A DNA stretch of 32,288 bases from Scalindua_A sp046757465. Its GTDB lineage: Bacteria > Planctomycetota > Brocadiia > Brocadiales > Scalinduaceae. Positions 6,774 through 14,503 of the stretch are shown in pieces. A program made the position numbers and the translations under genes. The stretch's first letter is position 1. Each line of letters begins with the position of its first letter. The notes beneath the pieces are model-generated. The model made no database searches and had not been told where the DNA came from. It saw nothing but the letters and a program-made list of their open reading frames with translations. The stretch covers positions 1 through 32,288 of the forward strand of contig JBHHYH010000036.1 of NCBI GenBank assembly GCA_046757465.1. The letters run 5' to 3'.

Positions 6774-9266
6774 TTAAATATTTACTTTTCTCCGCTTCTG
6801 AGAGAAAAGATATACTAAAAATAGCAGACTAACCATATTCAAGGCTACTACTATTAAACAAGACCCTACTACTCCAAAGATAGGAACGAATAGTACACCC
6901 GTAAGTATGGCGCCAATAAATGCCCCTGCATGATCTGCACTATCAATCTTTCCTGCAGTTGTCCCTAAATTTTCCTTACACATAAGATATAGCTTACTTG
7001 AAATGGGAAATTCTAAACCCGTCAGTACACCTGCTATCACTACCAAAAGCATAAATAGATATTCGGAACCGAAAAACTGAAATGAAAGCTGACTTAAAAT
7101 AAATGGTATAAGACAAGCGTAAAAAATAATAATGGCCTCTAATAATATTAATATTTTTATCCAATAAATCTCTTTTTTCTTATTTACCTCGTTAGAAGTA
7201 TTCTTTATGCCGGTGAGAGGATTCAGATTTTCTAAACTGTAGTTCGTGTGGGATCCAAAAAACCGTCTGAATATTTTAATGGGGTTTATCTGACTGAGTG
7301 TATTCCCTGATGTGTCTTGTAATATAATTCTATTACTAATACTACTTCCTGCCGCCAAACCAAACATAAATAAAGCAATTATTAATCCTATCTTCTCATA
7401 CACATATCCATATATATTTTGAAATGCGAATATTAAGATAATTTCTAATGCAATCCCGGCAAAACCCGTAGTTGCAATAGCAGCTATACTATTAAATTTT
7501 TGTTGGGTTTCCTGGTTACGCTTAAAGACTATAATGTAAATAATCCGGCAGAGTAGGAATAAAAATATAGGTATTATGATTTTCTTTAAATGAGTTTTTT
7601 CAAACCACCGTAGGATGTTACTCAGCTGACCACCAGAAAATTTATCCCACAACATGAGATTAAAAAAATACGTAACAGGTTTCGAATCCGTATTTATCCT
7701 CAAGTCCTTTCTATCCTTGATCTTATCCTCAATAAACCTAACCCTTTCTGGTGGTAAAAGTGTGTTAAATACATATTCAGAAAAATATTCAGATTTAATA
7801 TTACGTTCGACATAACGTTTTGTTAATGTCTGTATATCGAATGTGACGGTATCCGGATCGTCACTTGCAAAATAGTAATTCGTTTGTCCCGGAGAAACGA
7901 TTACGTGAGAAAAGACGTTATGCAAAGTCTGGTAAATAGAACCCGTGTAATTACCTACTTCCTCCCCCAGATAATTTACTGCAGACGATATCCCTATCGC
8001 AAAAACACCATGTTTTTTAAGTATATAACCTATCTCCTGAAAAAACTGTAAGGTATAAAATCTATTTAGATATGCCGTAGAGGGATCAGGGATATTCACA
8101 AAGATTAGGTCATAACTTGCTTTTCCTTTTGCCCTCTTAACAAAATATCTACCATCAACAGGGAACAACTTTACCCTTTTATCTGACAAAGCCTTCATTT
8201 GATCTGGTGATAAATATTTCTTTGTTAATTCTATCAATACAGGATCCAATTCAACATAATGTATTTCTTCAACCGGATGTTTTAGCATCTCCCTTATTAA
8301 TCCCCCCATTCCTCCACCAATAAGCAAGACTGTTCTTGGAGCCGGATGCTGAGACATTACCAGATGTGCTATTTGTGAATATTCATAATCATTTGGGAAA
8401 GCGAAGTTATACTGTCCATTCCCGAATACACTGTATTGATCTTCTCTCACGCCAACGACAATATTCTCATACCTTGAGTCTACTGATTCTAAAAGTTCTA
8501 TCTCCGGATTGGAAGAATTCCACCTTGCCTTTATAAAATAATCATCAATATTATTCGCTATACCTGAAATTAGTAGAATGAAAGCTACAGCAAAAAGTAA
8601 CATACATATGAAAGCCCTTCCTCTTCTGAAGAATTCCTTCTCCAAAAACAAAAGCATCAAAAGTATATTAAACAATAACACGCAACCAAAGATCATTAAT
8701 ATCATGAAGGGTTGAAATCTAGAAACAAGTACAAACGTAAATACTAAACCTCCTATAAGACTACCGATTGATTCCAGTATATATACAATACCAATATCAG
8801 CAGCTGAATCTTGTGTAACCCCACGAACCACTTTACATGCAACGGGGAATATTAAACCTATGGTAAAACTAAATGGTGCAATAATAAAAATTGATGAAGT
8901 CAATAATGACAAAATTGGAATATACTGCCCCGTTGGCACATCAAGGATGTATCTTAATACCCTGATCAAGATTAGCTCCAGCGGAAGTATTACACACATT
9001 GAAATTAATATTAATATGAAAGCAGAAAGATGGTTTCTGAGCCTGTTTACAATCCTCCCACCAAATACTGCACCAAATGCAACACCAAAAAACCAGGTAC
9101 CAAGGATTATTCCAATACAAAGTTCGTTTCCAAAAAAGACGACCAGAAATTCTCGAATTAAGAGTACCTGAGCGATCGTTGCATAGCATCCGATGAATAG
9201 CATCGAAAACAATATAAATATCCATGCCTTGTTTTCCCAAATCATGCCTTTACTCCTGGTCTCCAC
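6774..9266 (-). CDS. membrane protein with central spermidine-synthase-like methyltransferase fold
   Basis: Up to 830 aa. Residues 1-240 contain several transmembrane helices. Residues about 285-510 are a spermidine-synthase-like domain with the nucleotide-binding glycine loop (LLIGGGMGGLIREML, about 310-325), an acidic residue after strand 2 (VELDPVLIEL) and DLIFVNIPDPST. Residues about 550-825 hold a second transmembrane set (for example GLIIALFMFGLAAGSSISN). Such 'MFS/SpeE fusion' proteins occur in several phyla; their substrate is not established, and the motif set suggests aminopropyl- or methyl-transfer at the membrane. Two starts are plausible: GTG at 9266 (AAAGGA, 6 nt) and ATG at 9245 (AGGAG, 7 nt). 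The zinc-ribbon gene follows directly. Confidence 0.82.
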   Translation of the reverse strand: METRSKGMIWENKAWIFILFSMLFIGCYATIAQVLLIREFLVVFFGNELCIGIILGTWFFGVAFGAVFGGRIVNRLRNHLSAFILILISMCVILPLELILIRVLRYILDVPTGQYIPILSLLTSSIFIIAPFSFTIGLIFPVACKVVRGVTQDSAADIGIVYILESIGSLIGGLVFTFVLVSRFQPFMILMIFGCVLLFNILLMLLFLEKEFFRRGRAFICMLLFAVAFILLISGIANNIDDYFIKARWNSSNPEIELLESVDSRYENIVVGVREDQYSVFGNGQYNFAFPNDYEYSQIAHLVMSQHPAPRTVLLIGGGMGGLIREMLKHPVEEIHYVELDPVLIELTKKYLSPDQMKALSDKRVKLFPVDGRYFVKRAKGKASYDLIFVNIPDPSTAYLNRFYTLQFFQEIGYILKKHGVFAIGISSAVNYLGEEVGNYTGSIYQTLHNVFSHVIVSPGQTNYYFASDDPDTVTFDIQTLTKRYVERNIKSEYFSEYVFNTLLPPERVRFIEDKIKDRKDLRINTDSKPVTYFFNLMLWDKFSGGQLSNILRWFEKTHLKKIIIPIFLFLLCRIIYIIVFKRNQETQQKFNSIAAIATTGFAGIALEIILIFAFQNIYGYVYEKIGLIIALFMFGLAAGSSISNRIILQDTSGNTLSQINPIKIFRRFFGSHTNYSLENLNPLTGIKNTSNEVNKKKEIYWIKILILLEAIIIFYACLIPFILSQLSFQFFGSEYLFMLLVVIAGVLTGLEFPISSKLYLMCKENLGTTAGKIDSADHAGAFIGAILTGVLFVPIFGVVGSCLIVVALNMVSLLFLVYLFSQKRRKVNI

Positions 9267-9628
9267 TATTTATCCTTTAAAAAAGAGAAATACTCACCAC
9301 CTAAGTGATGAATACACTTATTCCCTTACCACAATTGAAGTTTTGTAATGTTAATAACCTGTCTTCCTTATTAATTAAACAATGTCTTTAGCTATTGTAA
9401 AGCAAATTCAAGCCATGAAATATGCGATAATCTCTAAAGCGAATTTTTTTTCAACTTTCAACACGTAACAAGAAAGATTAGTTTAATACGGGTTGCATGT
9501 TAGGAGTTCCACTTCTTATTAAGTGCGGTCTATAAAAATACTTAAGTTTTTACCATTTCTGCCGAAAATAACTGTTAGGAAACATTATTTTTTGCTCCAA
9601 GGTGTCCTTTAAAGGAGAACTTTTTCCT
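9267..9628. other. divergent intergenic region (about 360 bases)
   Basis: AT-rich spacer between the minus-strand membrane protein and the plus-strand sigma-54 regulator, so it should hold both promoters. I saw no convincing sigma-70 pair, no sigma-54 GG-N10-GC element, and no RNA gene. A small palindrome (ACTTAAGT) lies near 9540. Confidence 0.5.
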
Positions 9629-11143
9629 ATGTCACACAAAGATACTATGTTATCAGAGCCAAAAACGAAAGGTTATATCCTTATTATCGACGATGATGAT
9701 CATATACGTTCCACATTCGCAAGCTACCTGGAAAATTTTGGTTACCAAGTGAAAATGGCCCGTGATGGAACCGAAGCCAAGTCTCTTATAGACCAGGCCA
9801 AATTTGACATAGCTCTCATGGATGTTTGTTTGCCTGACTATAACGGCCTTGATCTTTTAGCGGAGATAAAGAAGGCACATCCCATCTTGGAAGTGATAGT
9901 TTGCACCGGTTACTCCGAAGATTACGACTTTTTTGGGGCAGTCAAGGCTGGTGCATCAGATTGGATCGCTAAGCCATGTAACCTTCAAGAGTTACATGCA
10001 AAGGTCGAACGTATCCGAAAGGAACAAAACCATCTTAAAGAACTATCAAAAAAGAACCTCGAGCTGGAAAAAATCAAATTAGAAAATGAACATACACTTG
10101 CAAATCTCAAAGGGTCGTTTCAGGAAAAAAATGGGTTTGCTCACCCGAAACGTAACAAGAAACGAGCTGATTTTCCAGAGATCGTAGGCAATTCTAAAGA
10201 GATTGAAAGTGTCCTGGAGCTTGTACGCCTTGTAGCGAAAACAAATTCCTCAGTCCTCATTACCGGAGAAAGTGGGACTGGAAAAGAACTCATCGCTAAA
10301 CCTATTCATACCCTGAGTAGCAGGGCCAAACGCCCATTTGTTCCAGTGAACTGTGGCGCACTCACGGAGACCCTTCTTGAAAGTGAACTCTTCGGTCATG
10401 AGCGAGGGGCCTTCACCGGAGCTTTAACAGAGAAACGAGGGCTGATTGAAGAGGCCGAAGGTGGCACTCTCTTCCTGGATGAAATCGCAGAGACCTCACT
10501 CCAATTCCAGGTAAAGCTACTCCGTGTCTTGCAGGAGAGAGAATTTAAGCGAGTGGGATCTTCAAAAACCCTAAGCGCAGATATCCGAGTAATTGCTGCC
10601 ACTAATATCGTATTGGAGGAAAATGTGAACAAAGGAACCTTTCGTGAGGATCTTTACTACCGACTCAATCAATTCCGCATCATTATTCCACCTTTGCGTG
10701 ATCGGATGGATGATCTTCTTCTGCTGAGTCAATATTTCCTGGAGAGTGCATGCTCAGAATTTTTTAAACCTTTAGTGGGATTTTCTTCTGAAGTAATAGA
10801 GAAATTGCTCCGTTACTCCTGGCCAGGAAACGTTCGAGAATTGGAAAATATGATAACCTCTGCCGTAATTCTAGCTACCCCACCTCTGGTTGAACCCAAA
10901 GACATGCCTATACTCATCGAAAAGCTGCATAAGTACCCTCGTAAGACCAGACTTTCCGATAAGCCCTTTGCAGAGGCAAAGAAAGAATTTGAAATGAACT
11001 ATTTCCAGAACATCCTCAAGAGGACGAATGGAAATATCTCCGCAGCATCGAGACTTGCTAAGATGGATAGAAAACAATTCCGGGAAAAGGTCCGAAGGCT
11101 TGGAATCCATATCCATAGTGTGGCACATGTTCAACGAGTTTGA
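9629..11143 (+). CDS. sigma-54-dependent response regulator (NtrC family)
   Basis: 504 aa from the ATG at 9629. The receiver domain is about 15-130, with an acidic pocket (IIDDDDH), phospho-acceptor Asp65 (ALMDVCLPDYNG) and the conserved Lys in WIAKP. A charged linker, probably coiled coil, covers 130-175. The AAA+ domain has Walker A GESGTGKE (213-220), the sigma-54 contact loop GAFTGA (260-265) and Walker B TLFLDE. A Fis-type helix-turn-helix closes the protein (NGNISAASRLAKMDRKQFRE). It activates sigma-54 promoters when phosphorylated. No cognate histidine kinase lies in the window. An upstream GTG at 9602 is in frame, but AAAGGAG at 9611-9617 favours 9629. The convergent small genes at 11283-12058 could be targets; this is inference. 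Confidence 0.92.
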   Translation: MSHKDTMLSEPKTKGYILIIDDDDHIRSTFASYLENFGYQVKMARDGTEAKSLIDQAKFDIALMDVCLPDYNGLDLLAEIKKAHPILEVIVCTGYSEDYDFFGAVKAGASDWIAKPCNLQELHAKVERIRKEQNHLKELSKKNLELEKIKLENEHTLANLKGSFQEKNGFAHPKRNKKRADFPEIVGNSKEIESVLELVRLVAKTNSSVLITGESGTGKELIAKPIHTLSSRAKRPFVPVNCGALTETLLESELFGHERGAFTGALTEKRGLIEEAEGGTLFLDEIAETSLQFQVKLLRVLQEREFKRVGSSKTLSADIRVIAATNIVLEENVNKGTFREDLYYRLNQFRIIIPPLRDRMDDLLLLSQYFLESACSEFFKPLVGFSSEVIEKLLRYSWPGNVRELENMITSAVILATPPLVEPKDMPILIEKLHKYPRKTRLSDKPFAEAKKEFEMNYFQNILKRTNGNISAASRLAKMDRKQFREKVRRLGIHIHSVAHVQRV

Positions 11144-11216
11144 CAGATAGTCTTCAATCGAATGCCTTCTCTTTAAGGTGTGAAAGTATCTTTTTTTTTC
11201 TTACTCTATATAAAGA

Positions 11217-11243
11217 GAAGGGATAGCAGTTTGCCATCCCTTC
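11217..11243. terminator. strong stem-loop between convergent units
   Basis: An 11-bp stem with one mismatch (GAAGGGATAGC, loop AGTTT, GCCATCCCTTC). On the minus strand the stem is followed by TCTTTAT. It sits between the sigma-54 regulator (plus) and the 58-aa repeat peptide (minus) and could end both units. Confidence 0.6.
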
Positions 11244-11282
11244 GAAAAGACACTTCTCTAATGGAACCGTCAGTCTCGAGAC

Positions 11283-11459
11283 TTAGGCGAAAACGTTGAT
11301 TGTTCCACCCTTCTGACTTACATCCTTGAGTTCGAAGTCGGAATCTTTCTCATCTTTCTGACCTACATTCTTAAGCCCGAATTCGGACTCTTTCTCACTT
11401 TTCTGGCCGATATTCTGGAACCCTAGGTTGGAGATTCCTGCGTTTATACTTACTTCCAT
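11283..11459 (-). CDS. 58-aa peptide with three tandem 15-residue repeats
   Basis: From the ATG at 11459 the product begins MEVSINAGISNLG and ends GGTINVFA. In between are three repeats of about 15 residues: FQNIGQKSEKESEFG, LKNVGQKDEKDSDFE and LKDVSQK plus a diverged end. The DNA shows the same 45-nt period, so the repeat is real coding duplication. The peptide is hydrophilic and charged, with no signal, no Cys and no membrane segment. AAAGGAG lies 10 nt before the ATG and overlaps the last codons of the preceding gene (stop at 11464), so the two are translationally close. I do not recognise the family. Possible roles include a secreted or structural peptide, a peptide precursor or a scaffold; none can be supported from sequence alone. 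Confidence 0.6.
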   Translation of the reverse strand: MEVSINAGISNLGFQNIGQKSEKESEFGLKNVGQKDEKDSDFELKDVSQKGGTINVFA

Positions 11460-11463
11460 TATC

Positions 11464-11838
11464 TCATGACTCCTTTCTTTTAAAATTTTCCTTTGTGTAA
11501 ACGAAATCGGTGTTTTTTAACCACATATTATCTAATACATTCTTAAAACGCAAAACTTCTCTATTCAATCTTTCTATTGAATCGAGACAGATCAGATCAG
11601 TACTGCTGTCCGCATCATCTTTCAACTCCTTGGTCAATTGGCCTTGTGAGTTTAAGATGTCTTTACGTTTCTTTTCTGTTGATAGCCCGGGAGGCGCAAG
11701 GAGCTTAATATCTTCTGTATTCTGGCTGGCTGTTGGTGGCTTTGGAGCGGTAGTAGGTGTATTATTACCTTCTACGGTTGTGGTCTCTGTGGTGCTTTGC
11801 CTTACCAACTTTGACTCCTGATCGAGAACTTCCTTCAT
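11464..11838 (-). CDS. small protein with disordered N-terminus, function unknown
   Basis: A 124-aa protein. Residues 1-60 are rich in Thr, Pro, Ser and Gln (TTETTTVEGNNTPTTAPKPP) and probably disordered. Residues 78-124 contain a predicted helix (DSIERLNREVLRFKNVLDNMWL) and end in TDFVYTKENFKRKES. A strong Shine-Dalgarno (AAGGAGG at 11848-11854, 9 nt before ATG) supports translation. The C-terminal tail is similar to that encoded just upstream at 11839-11884 (VSFTQEQAYRKE), which suggests a duplicated small-gene family. It is followed by the 58-aa repeat peptide. I do not recognise the family. Confidence 0.6.
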   Translation of the reverse strand: MKEVLDQESKLVRQSTTETTTVEGNNTPTTAPKPPTASQNTEDIKLLAPPGLSTEKKRKDILNSQGQLTKELKDDADSSTDLICLDSIERLNREVLRFKNVLDNMWLKNTDFVYTKENFKRKES

Positions 11839-12058
11839 AATCTCTTACCTCCTTCCTATAAGCCTGTTCTTGCGTAAATGAAACCAGCTGTGTATATCTC
11901 AAAAGGTATGCCAAAGTCATCAGGTTACACAAAACAATAACTCCTTGCCTTGGTATCCTGCTGATATATATGGCTTTACGCCAATTAGCCCAATTTTCTA
12001 GGGAGGCATGATCCATCGAATTAAAGGTATGTGAGATGGGGAAATACACTCCAGGCAA
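11765..12058 (-). CDS. possible degenerate paralogue of the downstream small gene
   Basis: A 97-aa reading frame from a TTG. Residues about 46-70 (LMTLAYLLRYTQLVSFTQEQAYRKE) parallel the C-terminus of the next gene (VLDNMWLKNTDFVYTKENFKRKE), and the DNA upstream of each following start codon is visibly related. The frame lacks a stop at the equivalent position and runs on over the next gene as a basic shadow sequence, and no Shine-Dalgarno precedes the start. It is best read as a remnant or a short overlapping member of the same family. Only the part upstream of 11838 is likely meaningful. Confidence 0.3.
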   Translation of the reverse strand: MPGVYFPISHTFNSMDHASLENWANWRKAIYISRIPRQGVIVLCNLMTLAYLLRYTQLVSFTQEQAYRKEVRDYEGSSRSGVKVGKAKHHRDHNRRR

Positions 12059-12397
12059 TTCGAATAGTAATCAACAAGAATTTAAGTAACCACTGACGTA
12101 ACATGAGGTTATGAAATATATGTGTCAAAGCCCTTTCCCAGGGGAATTCCCCCCCCATCTAAGAAGTAATGAAAAAGGCAGGAAACTCCAGGTCATCAAT
12201 TTAAACTAAATACTTCATACCCTTCCAGAAATCCTCGAATGTCGCATCTTTTATTATTTCAATATATTACAGCTTTCTTTTTAAACAAAATCACTTTGGC
12301 ACCGATAAATATATAAGTGATTACATTCACGGGCACTTATATTCCTAAACTGTAGCTTTTGCTTCTAAAACTACCTGAGGTGAAGAGGTATATGTTA
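12059..12397. other. intergenic region upstream of the response regulator
   Basis: About 340 bases. It contains a run of eight C (near 12148-12155) and AT-rich sequence but no gene. TGGCAC at 12297 resembles half of a sigma-54 site, but the -12 GC element is not at the required distance. No clear promoter is seen. Confidence 0.4.
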
Positions 12398-12820
12398 ATG
12401 AAAGAAAAGAAATTTCTGCTTATTGAGGACGATCAAGACCATGCTGACTTAATCACCGACGTACTTAAGGAAGATAACGCAACAGACATTAAAATTGAAG
12501 TTATCTTAAAAAAAGACGGACAGGAAGCCATGGATTACTTTCAGAATGGAAGTATTGATTGCGATGATGATGCAGTACAGCCTCAAATTGCCCTGGTTAT
12601 TTTAGATCTTAATTTACCGAAGATTGATGGGATGGACGTCCTTAAATTTATAAAGAAGAATTCAAAGTATTGTTCGATTCCCGTAATTATTCTCTCAACA
12701 AGTCCTGATCAAAAAACGATTGATGAAGCATATAAGAATGGAGCTAACGGTTATTTTGTCAAGCCTACTACTTATGACGATTTTGTTGAAAAGATAAAGA
12801 TCCTGAAGAAATGCTGCTAA
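12398..12820 (+). CDS. single-domain response regulator (CheY/Rcp1-like)
   Basis: 140 aa from the ATG at 12398, a receiver domain only. It has the acidic pair in LLIEDDQDHADLI, phospho-acceptor Asp in LVILDLNLPKIDG, Thr/Ser in VIILSTSPDQKT and Lys in GYFVKP. The loop between strands 2 and 3 (KKDGQEAMDYFQNGS...DDAVQPQ) and the LPKIDG/STS pattern are typical of Rcp1-like regulators, which commonly pair with phytochrome-type or hybrid kinases. No kinase is nearby. AGAGG 9 nt upstream supports this start; an ATG at 12392 is also in frame. There is no output domain, so it acts through a protein partner or a phosphorelay. Confidence 0.88.
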   Translation: MKEKKFLLIEDDQDHADLITDVLKEDNATDIKIEVILKKDGQEAMDYFQNGSIDCDDDAVQPQIALVILDLNLPKIDGMDVLKFIKKNSKYCSIPVIILSTSPDQKTIDEAYKNGANGYFVKPTTYDDFVEKIKILKKCC

Positions 12821-13039
12821 GAACGTGTTCATTGACAGTATCAACAATTCTTACGATTTGTATTAATATAAGGTAGGAGCTCATTTACTGGATGCTAGTA
12901 AAGAGTGGGGGATTTTCAATCCTTACAATAGCTACCAGCTGAGCGGCGCTGGTTCCTTCATTAAAACAACGATTACATATGTTTCATAAGGACATATCCT
13001 TACCCATTACTAAATGCTATTTTATATCAACAATCTCAC

Positions 13040-13570
13040 CTAAGGAACGATTCCACAGGCAGCACGAGCGCCCCCTCCGCCAAGCTTTCTGGGCATATCT
13101 GAATAGTTATCTCCACCTGCATGTATCATCAAGGAACGCCCCTTCAAATCGCTTACCTTAACCCTTGGAGCCAAAACAGGAGTTTTTGCCTTCCCTTCAG
13201 AATCTACCCACAAAATTGGCAAATCACCCAGGTGACCTTCTTGATACGGTCCTAAGTGTTTTCCTGCACTTGCTGGATCATAGTGGCCACCCGCAGCTAA
13301 TCCCGGTACCATCTTTCCACCTTTGTCTTTTGCACGACAGTCAGGATTCTGATGAATATGGAAACCATGCGGGCCGGGAGTAAGGCCTTCAATGGATGGA
13401 GTCAATAGTAGTCCGTAAGGAGTATCCTCCACAGTAACGTAACCAATCTGTACTCCTTTTCCTGTTGGAGAAGTTTTATGGATGGAAATTTCTATTTTAT
13501 CTGCATAAATTATTCGCGCTGCAAAAATTAAAATAAAAATACTTACTGCTACTTTCGTTGGAGTATTCAT
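13040..13570 (-). CDS. sodC: Cu/Zn superoxide dismutase, exported
   Basis: 176 aa with a signal peptide (about 1-23, cleavage after IYA). It dismutates superoxide in the periplasm. The ligand set is complete: HGFHIHQ (His71, His73), GGHYDP (His96, bridging), GKHLGP (His105), GHLGDLP (His113, Asp116) and MIHAGGDNYSD (His150). The disulfide cysteines are Cys78 (NPDC) and Cys172 (AACGIVP), and the expected catalytic Arg is in GARAACG. Length and bacterial GGGGARAACG signature fit the family. A strong Shine-Dalgarno (AAGGAGG) precedes the ATG. It is the second gene of a unit with the cysteine-rich exported protein 40 nt upstream. Confidence 0.95.
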   Translation of the reverse strand: MNTPTKVAVSIFILIFAARIIYADKIEISIHKTSPTGKGVQIGYVTVEDTPYGLLLTPSIEGLTPGPHGFHIHQNPDCRAKDKGGKMVPGLAAGGHYDPASAGKHLGPYQEGHLGDLPILWVDSEGKAKTPVLAPRVKVSDLKGRSLMIHAGGDNYSDMPRKLGGGGARAACGIVP

Positions 13571-13610
13571 TTATATTACCTCCTTTTGAAAACCTTATTT
13601 ATAAAATAAT

Positions 13611-13958
13611 TTATTCAGTTTTTAGAAGGTTGCCACAACCTGTTTCTTTTGTGCCCATACCGCAAATTGGACATTTCTCATAAACTGGTTCACCAACGGG
13701 TTGTTTCCATTCATCACCATAGCATCCACAAAAGTAAACATTCATCTTCCCCTTAGTTTCTCCCCCTTGAGCGGGTGTTTCGTCTTTTTTGGGTTCTTCA
13801 GATTCTGCTTTTTCGGAAGTATCCAGTTTTACATATTTCAAGCCATAATAATCATCTCTAGTGTAATCATTTGAAGCAAATGATGTATTAACAAAAAAGA
13901 ATAAATTACACAGAATAAAAGCGATGCCTGATACATAAATCATTAATTTTCGTGCCAT
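13611..13958 (-). CDS. exported cysteine-motif protein, partner gene of sodC
   Basis: 115 aa with an N-terminal signal (hydrophobic 7-24, likely cleavage near Ala28). An acidic, low-complexity linker (about 47-70, TSEKAESEEPKKDETP) leads to a compact C-terminal domain with Cys at 77, 79, 96, 99 and 108 (YFCGCYGDEW, KCPICGMG, ETGCG). This is a small zinc- or iron-type site, rubredoxin/zinc-ribbon-like. The family is not recognised. It sits first in the unit with sodC, with a strong Shine-Dalgarno (AAAGGAGG) and a promoter close upstream. A role in metal handling or redox protection in the periplasm is a reasonable inference. Confidence 0.75.
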   Translation of the reverse strand: MARKLMIYVSGIAFILCNLFFFVNTSFASNDYTRDDYYGLKYVKLDTSEKAESEEPKKDETPAQGGETKGKMNVYFCGCYGDEWKQPVGEPVYEKCPICGMGTKETGCGNLLKTE

Positions 13959-13981
13959 TTTACTTGCCCTCCTTTAAATTT

Positions 13982-14011
13982 ATTATAACCGATATTGATT
14001 CTGTTTGTAAT
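13982..14011 (-). promoter_or_regulatory. sigma-70-type promoter for the exported-protein/sodC unit
   Basis: On the minus strand a perfect -10 (TATAAT, 13982-13987) is preceded by 18 nt and ATTACA (14006-14011), a 4-of-6 match to the -35. The -10 lies 24 nt before the ATG at 13958, leaving room for the Shine-Dalgarno. Confidence 0.5.
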
Positions 14012-14503
14012 CTACATATGGATATTTTTCAATGGCCATGATAAAATTGTACGCAATGTTCATACCAATAATTAATATATAAAAGCAATATTCTACTGGA
14101 ATACATAGATATTGTAATAAAAGGGGTTATGATATATTGTAAGTAGAAGAGCTACTTTTTCAGTTAATTGTTAAATATAAAAAATTTGAAAACTTTTCTA
14201 AAATCATAGAATTTTTGAGGTATTAAAAATTCAATAAGTTAAGGGATATAAAATTGTAGGCTACTCATCTAAAATGTATCTCATTAAGTTCTCCCCTCTT
14301 TTTGGTTTTTCCTCCAACGGATTTGACGGGAAGGAATACAATTAAGTATGGAATTTTTCACATGGACTGGCCATATCAGGAGTACTGGAAGAAATGAGTA
14401 CAAATAATCCTTAGATTTTCTCACTAACTTTTTTATAGCAAGATTTTACCTATATGTGCGGAACGATTCTGGATATGTTTACGATCTTACTTGGACTACG
14501 TTA
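13988..14503. other. AT-rich intergenic region, no gene seen
   Basis: About 500 bases. Besides the promoter above it contains a small hairpin with a T-tract at 14141-14160 (AAGTAG, loop, CTACTT, TTT), but no plus-strand gene precedes it. No RNA gene was recognised. Confidence 0.4.

Noticed and set aside
12297..12320. TGGCAC at 12297 as a sigma-54 promoter
   Set aside because: No TTGC-like -12 element at the required distance.
12934..12953. ACCAGC...GCTGGT hairpin after the response regulator
   Set aside because: It lies over 110 nt past the stop and has no T-tract; too weak to call a terminator.
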